Shown: positions 3,935 to 9,479 of the stretch, one piece after another
Position numbering within the stretch: the stretch's first letter is position 1
How the letters are laid out: each line of letters opens with the position of its first letter
From: Solirubrobacterales bacterium
GTDB taxonomy: Bacteria; Actinomycetota; Thermoleophilia; Solirubrobacterales; Solirubrobacteraceae
Length of the DNA stretch: 9,479 bases
Reading direction: 5' to 3'
NCBI GenBank assembly: GCA_013695395.1
Contig: JACDAP010000146.1
Location: 1 to 9,479, forward strand
The notes under the pieces: generated by a model
The model's input: the letters and a program-made list of their open reading frames with translations, nothing else
What the model was told of the DNA's origin: nothing
Databases searched by the model: none
Made by a program: the position numbers and the translations under genes

Positions 3935-5866
3935 GTGTCGACCTACGCCGAGCCGCCCACGTTCACCGAGCTCCCGATCGACGTCGACCCGAGTGGTCAG
4001 GGCACGCTGCGCGACGGCCCCGACCCCTGGGCCTACGAGACCCGCGAGCTGCACCCGATCGAGGACACGCCGTCGAAGATGGAGGAGATGCGCGCCCGTA
4101 ACGGGCAGGTGCGCAAGGTCGACTTCGACCCCGTCACCCGGGTTGCCGGGGCGCTCGCGTTCCACTCCGTGGTGGACCTCGAGAGCCGCCAGGTGCTCGA
4201 GACCGACGCGATGGCCACGCTCTTCCGCGGCTACGAGATCATCCTGAAGGGCCGCGATCCGCGCGACGCGATCTACATCTCCAGCCGCGCCTGCGGCGTC
4301 TGCGGCGGTGTCCACGCGACGACCGCCGCGCTCGCCCTGGAGATGGCCTTCGGCGTCAAGCCGCCGCCGCTCGGCATCGTCGCCCGCAACCTGCTGCTGT
4401 CGATCGAGTACCTCTACGACCACCCGCTGCACCTGTTCCTGCTCGCGGGGCCGGACTTCTCCGAGCCCGCCGTGCGGGCGACCAACCCGGAACTGTGGGA
4501 GCGGGCGCAGCGCACGCCGGCGGCCAGCAAGGCGATCCACAAGTTCGGGACCGTCGCGGAGATCATGACCGGCATGACGCCGCTCACCGGGACGCTCTAC
4601 GCCGAGGCGCTGCACATGACGCGCGTCGCGCGCGAGGCCTACGTGATCATCGGCGGCAAGTACCCGCACCCGCAGACCGTCGTGCCGGGCGGCATCTCCG
4701 CCACGATCGACGTCTCGGACATGAACGAGATCATGCTCCGCCTGGGCAAGTTCTTCGACTACGGCCAGAAGGTCGCCGCGATCTGGGACGACATCGTCGA
4801 GTTCTTCTACGACGCCAACCCGCAGTACCGCAACGTCGGGACCCGTCCGAAGAACCTCATCGAGACCGGGCAGTGGGACGACCCGTACGCCTACGACGCC
4901 GAGTACAAGAACTGCGACGACTGGGGCCGCGCGCGCTGGTCGCCGCCGGGCGTGATCGTCGACGGCAAGCTCGTGACGAGCTCGATGACCGCGGTGAACA
5001 TGGGCCTCGAGGAGTTCGTGGAGCACTCCTTCTACGAGGATTGGACGAAGAACGGGCACTCGAACGGCTCGCCGTTCCCGCAGGACCCGCTCGGGAACCC
5101 GCTCTCCCCGCACCACCCCTGGAACAAGGACACGATCCCCAAGCCCGGCGGCACGAGCTGGAAGGACAAGTACTCCTGGTCCACCGCGCCGCGATGGGAC
5201 CGCAAGGCGATGGAGACCGGGCCGTTCTCGCGGATGTGGGTCGCGGCGATGTCGCCGAACGATCACCAGCGCTTCACCAACCCGACCGGCCATTCGCTGC
5301 AGATGAACGTGCCGGGCGGCGCGCTGCCAGGACGGATGGTCGAGTGGCACATCCCCGAGGTGTGGGGTGCCTTCGAGCGCAACCGCGCCCGTGCGCACGC
5401 GATCCTCTTCACGACGCTGATCGCCTACGACAACCTGCTCATCGGCCTGGACATGATGCGTAAGGGAGACACTGCGGTCTCCACGAGCTACAAGGTGCCG
5501 AAGGACTTCCGCATGGGCGTCGGGCTGTGGGGCGCCGGCCGCGGGTTCCTGACCCACCACCTTACGATGGACAACGGGGTGCTCGAGAACTACCAGATCC
5601 TCACGCCCTCGACCTGGATGGCCTCGCCGAAGGACCCGTGGGGCAACCCCGGGCCCTACGAGGAGGCGGTGCTCGCGACGCCGCTCCTGGAGAACTTCGA
5701 GAAGCCCGAGGACTTCAAGGGCATCGACGTGCTGCGGGCGATCCGCTCCTTCGACCCGTGCATGCCGTGCACGACGCACATCCACACGGACGACCGGGTG
5801 ATCACCCGCGAGGTGATCACCTGCGCGTGCGGCGTCGACGAACCGCACGAGCACGCGCATCAGTGA
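3935..5866 (+). CDS. [NiFe]-hydrogenase large (catalytic) subunit, group 1h/1l-like
   Basis: This 643-aa subunit holds the Ni-Fe(CN)2CO centre that splits H2. The N-terminal L1 motif is SSRACGVCGGVHATT (C120, C123, H127). The C-terminal L2 motif is SFDPCMPCTTH (C609, C612, H615). These provide the four Cys ligands. Between them lie GGKYPHPQTV (240-249) and, near the C-terminus, ENYQILTPSTW (551-561), all typical of large subunits. After H615 there are 28 residues, the usual site of removal by a HupD/HycI-type endopeptidase after Ni insertion; a candidate is encoded at 7166-7642. This tail is unusual in having CAC (630-632) and HEHAHQ at the end. The GTG at 3935 is chosen because it follows the preceding stop by three bases and has GGGGA upstream. 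Group 1h large subunits read GICGDNH at L1 as I remember them, so GVCGGVH marks a divergent subgroup. With the small subunit it probably feeds electrons to the respiratory chain. Confidence 0.96.
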   Translation: MSTYAEPPTFTELPIDVDPSGQGTLRDGPDPWAYETRELHPIEDTPSKMEEMRARNGQVRKVDFDPVTRVAGALAFHSVVDLESRQVLETDAMATLFRGYEIILKGRDPRDAIYISSRACGVCGGVHATTAALALEMAFGVKPPPLGIVARNLLLSIEYLYDHPLHLFLLAGPDFSEPAVRATNPELWERAQRTPAASKAIHKFGTVAEIMTGMTPLTGTLYAEALHMTRVAREAYVIIGGKYPHPQTVVPGGISATIDVSDMNEIMLRLGKFFDYGQKVAAIWDDIVEFFYDANPQYRNVGTRPKNLIETGQWDDPYAYDAEYKNCDDWGRARWSPPGVIVDGKLVTSSMTAVNMGLEEFVEHSFYEDWTKNGHSNGSPFPQDPLGNPLSPHHPWNKDTIPKPGGTSWKDKYSWSTAPRWDRKAMETGPFSRMWVAAMSPNDHQRFTNPTGHSLQMNVPGGALPGRMVEWHIPEVWGAFERNRARAHAILFTTLIAYDNLLIGLDMMRKGDTAVSTSYKVPKDFRMGVGLWGAGRGFLTHHLTMDNGVLENYQILTPSTWMASPKDPWGNPGPYEEAVLATPLLENFEKPEDFKGIDVLRAIRSFDPCMPCTTHIHTDDRVITREVITCACGVDEPHEHAHQ

Positions 5867-6336
5867 GAGTCCTGATCGGCGGGGTCGGCTACCGCTTCCT
5901 GAAGGACGAGTCCGTCGGCCCGTACATGGCGGACACCCTCGGGGAGCGGGCGCCGGAGGGCGTCGAGGTCGAGGACCTCGGCTACCACCCCGTCGGCCTG
6001 CACCAGAACCTTACCGACCGTGAGCCCTACGACCGGGCGGTGATCATCGCCGCACCCCGCCGCGGGCGCGAGCCGGGAACGATCACCGCCTACCGCTGGG
6101 ACGCCGTGCTCCCGGACGTCGAGGAGATCCAGCACCGCGTCTCCGAGGCGGTCACCGGAGTGATCGATCTGGACAACCTGCTGATCGTCGTGGGCGCGCT
6201 CGGCGGCTGGCCCGCGGACGTCCGCGTCGTGGAGGTCGAGCCGGGCGAGGAGGGCTGGGGCGAGGAGTTCAGCCCGCTCATCACCGGGCTGCTGCCCGAG
6301 GTGGAGGAGGCGATATGGACTTCGGCACGGCCGTAG
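5863..6336 (+). CDS. HupD/HycI-family maturation-protease homologue lacking a metal-binding Asp
   Basis: This 157-aa protein has the peptidase M52 fold pattern. It starts MRVLIGGVGYRFLKDESVGP, which corresponds to the LGxGNxLxxDExxG start of HybD/HupD, with E16 at the nickel-sensing Glu position. At the second ligand position, where active members read VDAVDxGxxPG, it reads IIAAPRRGREPG, so the Asp is replaced by Ala63. H91 (EEIQHRV) may be the third ligand. A canonical copy occurs downstream at 7166-7642 with that Asp intact. This one may be catalytically dead and act as a chaperone for the large-subunit tail, or be specific for another step. The GTG at 5863 overlaps the large-subunit stop as GTGA. 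No clear Shine-Dalgarno is present, so translation probably depends on coupling. The C-terminal part is very acidic (PGEEGWGEEF). It overlaps the next gene by 22 nt. Confidence 0.85.
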   Translation: MRVLIGGVGYRFLKDESVGPYMADTLGERAPEGVEVEDLGYHPVGLHQNLTDREPYDRAVIIAAPRRGREPGTITAYRWDAVLPDVEEIQHRVSEAVTGVIDLDNLLIVVGALGGWPADVRVVEVEPGEEGWGEEFSPLITGLLPEVEEAIWTSARP

Positions 6337-7169
6337 CCGAGCTCGGCGCGCTGGTCGAGACGCTCGAGCGCGAGGGCGACGAGCGGGCGCTGCTCCTGCT
6401 CGAGCTCGTCGACGCGATCCACCGCCCGGCGCTCGCGCGGATCCTCGACGGTGACCTCGACGATCCGACTGCGCAGACGCTCCTGGCGATGTACGACCTC
6501 GTTGACGTCGACGATCACGTCCTGGCGGAGGAGGCGCTCGACTCCGTGCGGCCGTACATCGAGTCCCACGGCGGGCACGTCGAGCTGCTCGACGTCGTCG
6601 GCGGTGAGGTGCACCTGCGGCTCGGTGGCGCCTGCGACGGCTGCGCCGGCTCGACCCTGACGCTCACGCGGGGCATCGAGGAGGCGCTCCGCGAGCACCT
6701 TCCCGGCTACGAGCGGATCGTCGCGCACCCGCCCGAGCCGGTCGCCGGCGGCCTGCCGATGGCCGCCGCTCAGGAGCCTCCGCCGATCACGGAGCTCCTG
6801 CAGATCCAGCTCATCCGGCCCGACAGCGGTGCCGTGGCGAGCCTGCCGCGGCCGGTCTTCGCCGCGGTCGCCTCGCTCGAGGAGCTGCCGCCGGGGGCGA
6901 TGCAGGTCGTCGACGCCGACGGGACCGCGGTGCTCCTCGCGAACGTGGGCGGCGAGGTCTACGCGGTGCGCGACGGCTGCCCGCTCGACGGGCGGACCCT
7001 CGCCGGCGGCAAGCTCTCCGGCAGCGTCGTCGTCTGCCCGTGGCACAACTGCTCGTTCGACGTGCGCTCGGGCCGCAGCGCGGAGGACGAGCAGCTGCCC
7101 CAGCGGCTCGGCGTCGTCCCGGTCGCGGTGCAGGACGGTCTGCTGAAGGTCGCGGTGAACGTCGCGTGA
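6315..7169 (+). CDS. NifU C-terminal-domain/Rieske fusion protein with a modified Rieske motif
   Basis: This 284-aa protein joins two FeS-type modules. The N-terminal third (1-65) is Leu/Glu-rich and probably helical. Residues about 70-138 are a NifU C-terminal (Nfu) domain: SVRPYIESHGGHVELLDVVG, then GGACDGCAGSTLTL with the CxxC pair C107/C110 that binds or transfers a [4Fe-4S] cluster. Residues about 178-284 form a Rieske domain: GCPLDGRTL (C222) and VVCPWHNCSFDV (C241, H244). The first Rieske box is normally CxH, but here it is CPLD, so Leu224 replaces one His ligand. The second box is intact, with an added C246. Rieske/NifU proteins occur in actinobacterial uptake-hydrogenase operons as I recall them, where cluster delivery or electron transfer is proposed. 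The ATG at 6315 has GGAGG upstream and lies inside the preceding gene. The stop overlaps the next GTG. Confidence 0.92.
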   Translation: MDFGTAVAELGALVETLEREGDERALLLLELVDAIHRPALARILDGDLDDPTAQTLLAMYDLVDVDDHVLAEEALDSVRPYIESHGGHVELLDVVGGEVHLRLGGACDGCAGSTLTLTRGIEEALREHLPGYERIVAHPPEPVAGGLPMAAAQEPPPITELLQIQLIRPDSGAVASLPRPVFAAVASLEELPPGAMQVVDADGTAVLLANVGGEVYAVRDGCPLDGRTLAGGKLSGSVVVCPWHNCSFDVRSGRSAEDEQLPQRLGVVPVAVQDGLLKVAVNVA

Positions 7170-7642
7170 CGCGGATCGTCGTGGCCGGGGTCGGCAACGT
7201 GCTGCGTGGCGACGACGGCTTCGGGCCGGCGGTCATCGGCCGGCTCGGGGACATGCCGCCGGAGGTCGACGTCGTGGAGACCGGCACCGGAGGCGTCGCG
7301 CTGCTGCAGGAGCTCCTGGCCGGCTGCGACGGGCTCGTGCTCGTCGACGCCGTCGATCGCGGCGCCACCCCGGGGACGGTCTTCGAGCTCGAGGCCGAGG
7401 TCGCCGAGGCCGTCCACGTCCCCGACGTCCACCTTGCCAACCCCGACCGGGTGCTGAGCATGGCCAAGACGATGGGGGCGCTGCCGGAGCGGCTGCGGAT
7501 CGTCGGCTGCCAGCCGCTGGACGTGGAGCCGCTCGACCAGGGGCTCTCCCCGGTCGTCGAGGCGGCGGTCGCGGAGGCGGTGGCGCTCATCCACCGCATC
7601 GTCGCGGTCTGGCTGGCGGAGCCGGTTCATGCCGGCGTTTGA
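7166..7642 (+). CDS. Hydrogenase maturation endopeptidase, HupD/HycI family (peptidase M52)
   Basis: This 158-aa protease most likely removes the C-terminal tail of the large subunit once nickel is inserted, closing the active site. It has the family's signature VAGVGNVLRGDDGFGPAV (6-23), with D16/D17 at the first metal position. It also has LVLVDAVDRGATPG (57-70) with D61, and PDVHLANP (86-93) with H89, giving the expected acidic-Asp-His set. IVGCQPLDVEPLDQGLSP (112-129) is also typical of HupD/HycI. Its length fits the family. The GTG at 7166 overlaps the Rieske gene's stop as GTGA and puts the family motif right at the N-terminus. Its 3' end overlaps the AAA+ gene by 14 nt. It is the active-looking member of the two protease-fold genes in this operon. 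Confidence 0.93.
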   Translation: MTRIVVAGVGNVLRGDDGFGPAVIGRLGDMPPEVDVVETGTGGVALLQELLAGCDGLVLVDAVDRGATPGTVFELEAEVAEAVHVPDVHLANPDRVLSMAKTMGALPERLRIVGCQPLDVEPLDQGLSPVVEAAVAEAVALIHRIVAVWLAEPVHAGV

Positions 7643-8510
7643 CTCCATCGCGGCGCTCGAGCAGGGCCTCGCGGACGAGCGATATCTCGTCGACGAGGGG
7701 CTCTCGACGGTGCTCTTCCTCGCGCTGCGCCTCGGCCGCCCGCTGCTCGTCGAGGGCGAGCCGGGCGTCGGCAAGACCGAGCTGGCGAAGGCGCTCGCGG
7801 CGGCCGCGGGCGCGCCGCTTTTGCGCCTGCAGTGCCACGAGGGCATCGACCTGCACCACGCGCTCTACGACTGGGACTATCCGCGCCAGCTGCTGCACCT
7901 GCGCTCCGGCGCCGAGGGTGAGCTGTACTCCGAGCGCTTCCTCTTGCGCCGTCCGCTGCTCGACGCCCTGAACACCCCGGGCGCCGTGCTGCTGATCGAC
8001 GAGCTCGACCGCGCCGACGATGAGTTCGAGGCGTTCCTGCTCGAGTTCCTCTCCGACTTCCAGGTGAGCATCCCGGAGATCGGCGTCATCCGCGCCGCCA
8101 CGCCACCCGCGGTGATCATCACCTCCAACCGCACGCGCGAGCTCCACGAGGCGCTCAAGCGGCGCTGCCTCTACCACTGGATCGAGCACCCCGGACTCGA
8201 TCGCGAGATCGCGATCACGCGCGCGCGCCTGCCCACCGCTTCGCCGAAGCTCGTCGAGCAGGTCTGCGGCCTCGTGCAGGAGCTGCGCTGGCTGGATCTC
8301 TACCGGCTGCCCGGGGTCGGCGAGACGCTCGACTGGACGCAGTCGCTCGACGTGCTCGGCAAGGACACGGTCGACGCGGACACCGCACAGCGGACGCTCG
8401 GCGCCCTGCTCAAGACGCGCGAGGATCTCGAGCGCGTCCGGGAGGACGGGCTGCAGCCGCTGATCGACCGGTCGCGGGACCGGCAGGAGCAGCGCGATGC
8501 CACGCCCTGA
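7629..8510 (+). CDS. MoxR/CoxD-like AAA+ ATPase
   Basis: This 293-aa protein has a complete AAA+ core: Walker A GEPGVGKT (43-50), Walker B LLIDELDRAD (121-130), sensor-1 region IITSNRTREL (163-172) and an arginine-finger-like RR (178-179). The DWDYPRQLLHLR segment (81-92) is typical of the CoxD branch of MoxR proteins. In CO-dehydrogenase gene clusters CoxD works with CoxE on maturation of the Mo/Cu site. MoxR ATPases more generally remodel or load metals into partners together with VWA proteins. Here it overlaps the maturation protease by 14 nt and a CoxE-like gene by 14 nt, and no CO-dehydrogenase structural gene is seen in the window. It may therefore assist hydrogenase assembly or activation, or be the front of a cox cluster lying to the right. 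The ATG at 7629 places the start before the first conserved helix. Confidence 0.92.
   Translation: MPAFDSIAALEQGLADERYLVDEGLSTVLFLALRLGRPLLVEGEPGVGKTELAKALAAAAGAPLLRLQCHEGIDLHHALYDWDYPRQLLHLRSGAEGELYSERFLLRRPLLDALNTPGAVLLIDELDRADDEFEAFLLEFLSDFQVSIPEIGVIRAATPPAVIITSNRTRELHEALKRRCLYHWIEHPGLDREIAITRARLPTASPKLVEQVCGLVQELRWLDLYRLPGVGETLDWTQSLDVLGKDTVDADTAQRTLGALLKTREDLERVREDGLQPLIDRSRDRQEQRDATP
8485..8489 (+). promoter_or_regulatory. Ribosome binding site of the CoxE-like gene
   Basis: AGGAG lies seven bases before the ATG at 8497, inside the end of the AAA+ gene. It supports this start, which gives a 14-nt overlap. Confidence 0.5.
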
Positions 8511-9479
8511 GGCGGCCGGCCCGGGGACCCGTGCCGTGCCCCGTCCTGACGACGCCGTGAGCGCCGCGGTGGTCGCGCTCGGGCGCGGGCTGCGCGACGT
8601 GGGGCTCGCGACCAGCGTCGACGCCGAGATCGTCCTCTGCCGCGCGCTCGCCGAGCTCGACCTGAACGACCGCTCGCACGTGTACTGGGCGGCGCGCAGC
8701 ACGCTGGCCCGCCACCCCGACGACGGCCCGGCCTTCGACGCGGTCTTCGCACGCTTCTGGGCCGGGCGGCCGCCGACGCTCGCCGAGGGGATGGCCGAGC
8801 ACGGCGAGAGCGACCCGCGGATGCCCGGCCCGCAGCACGGCGGCGAGTCGATGCCGCAGTACCGCACGGAGGGGCGCTCGAGCCAGCTGCTCGACGGGCA
8901 GCCGACGAAGGCCACGCAGGAGATCCCGTCCGCGGGCAGCGACGATGAGCAGGAGAGCGAGAAGCTCACCGCGCACGGCGTGCTGGCGGCCTACAGCCCG
9001 GCGGAGGTCGTGACCCGGAGCGAGCCGCTCGACTACGCCGAGCAGGAGCTCGTGGCGGTGCGGCGCCTGGCCGAGGAGCTCCGCCGCGCCGTCCCGGAGC
9101 GGCGCTCGCGGCGCACACGCCCCGCCGGCCGGCCGGGACGCCTGGACGTCCGCACGACGGTCCGGGGCGCGCTGCGCCTCGACGGCGAGGTCCTGCGCCC
9201 GTCCTACGCCAGGCACGCGACGCGGCCGCGCCGACTGCTCCTGCTCTGCGACGTCTCGGGCTCGATGGAGCGGTACTCGCGCGCGCTGCTCGGCGCGCTC
9301 GAGGCGGTCGTCGGCTCCGGGCTGAAGGCCGAGACGTTCGTCTTCGCCACGCAGCTGACGCGCCTGACCGGACCCCTGAGCGGCCGCGACGCGGCTCGCG
9401 CGATCGAACAGGCGCGCGCGGCGATCCCCGACTGGTCGGGCGGGACCCGGATCGGCCCGTCCTTTGCGGAGTTCAACGC
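8497..9479 (+). CDS. CoxE-like von Willebrand factor A (VWA) domain protein (partial, C-terminus beyond right edge)
   Basis: The 327 visible residues form a CoxE-type protein. An N-terminal helical region (about 20-90) has DAEIVLCRALAELDL. A low-complexity, acidic and polar linker (about 100-160) is rich in Gly, Pro, Ser and Glu. A basic segment follows (RRSRRTR, 202-208) with the CoxE-like GRLDVRTTVRGALRLDGE. The start of the VWA domain has the MIDAS motif DVSGSM at 252-257 (D252, S254, S256), followed by FVFATQLTRL. The Thr of the MIDAS site is probably in SGGTRIG near the right edge. VWA proteins of this type pair with MoxR ATPases as metal-dependent adaptors. This one is encoded directly after a CoxD-like ATPase with a 14-nt overlap. 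The frame is open to the last base, so the gene continues out of the window. Confidence 0.92.
   Translation, partial: MPRPEAAGPGTRAVPRPDDAVSAAVVALGRGLRDVGLATSVDAEIVLCRALAELDLNDRSHVYWAARSTLARHPDDGPAFDAVFARFWAGRPPTLAEGMAEHGESDPRMPGPQHGGESMPQYRTEGRSSQLLDGQPTKATQEIPSAGSDDEQESEKLTAHGVLAAYSPAEVVTRSEPLDYAEQELVAVRRLAEELRRAVPERRSRRTRPAGRPGRLDVRTTVRGALRLDGEVLRPSYARHATRPRRLLLLCDVSGSMERYSRALLGALEAVVGSGLKAETFVFATQLTRLTGPLSGRDAARAIEQARAAIPDWSGGTRIGPSFAEFN

Noticed and set aside
3716..5860. Open frame of 714 codons on the minus strand antisense to the large subunit
   Set aside because: It is rich in Arg, Val, His and Asp with no domain, and mirrors the codon pattern of the real gene in GC-rich DNA. The plus-strand frame has full hydrogenase motifs.
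7587..8969. Open frame of 460 codons on the minus strand under the AAA+ and VWA genes
   Set aside because: Ser/Arg/Ala-rich with no recognisable motif, while the plus strand carries Walker A/B and MIDAS motifs throughout.
1..9479. CRISPR array, insertion sequence, tRNA/rRNA or rho-independent terminator
   Set aside because: I looked on both strands. No spaced direct repeats, transposase motifs, RNA-gene signatures or hairpin-plus-T-run are visible; coding is nearly continuous.

Overview
The window is GC-rich, gene-dense bacterial DNA with many GTG starts and 1-4 nt gene overlaps. This suits a high-GC actinomycete (Actinomycetota); I cannot place it further, and a Thermoleophilia/Solirubrobacterales-type soil lineage is only a guess. 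No RNA gene, insertion sequence, CRISPR array or long intergenic gap is visible. The only real intergenic space is the roughly 94 bp divergent region at 2306-2399, and no stretch over 300 bp lacks a gene.

Rightward from 2400 to the window end runs one compact cluster for a [NiFe]-hydrogenase of the actinobacterial high-affinity (atmospheric H2-oxidising) kind: small subunit (2400-3719), an unnamed 69-aa protein (3722-3931), large subunit (3935-5866), a degenerate HupD/HycI-type protease (5863-6336), a NifU-domain/Rieske fusion (6315-7169), an intact HupD/HycI-type endopeptidase (7166-7642), a MoxR/CoxD-like AAA+ ATPase (7629-8510) and a CoxE-like VWA protein (8497 to beyond the right edge). 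From the large subunit onward every junction is a stop/start overlap, so the genes are almost certainly co-transcribed and translationally coupled.

Leftward from 2305 runs a second operon: a DUF1059-type 64-aa protein, four consecutive tiny proteins (82-91 aa) that each have an N-terminal membrane helix and a polar helical tail, then hypF, which leaves the window at its left edge. Its first four junctions are ATGA overlaps and hypF starts in a TAGTG overlap.

Together the two arms look like a dedicated module: the catalytic heterodimer, active-site assembly (HypF for cyanide ligand synthesis, a protease for large-subunit processing), FeS/electron-transfer or assembly factors, an AAA+/VWA remodelling pair, and a set of small membrane proteins that could anchor a Tat-less cytoplasmic hydrogenase to the membrane and quinone pool. 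The least explained parts are the four-gene membrane set, the 69-aa inter-subunit protein, the protease paralogue lacking the metal-binding Asp, the Rieske domain lacking a His ligand, and cofactor-binding motifs that differ from the group 1h motifs I remember. These suggest a related but distinct subgroup, possibly what is called group 1l.
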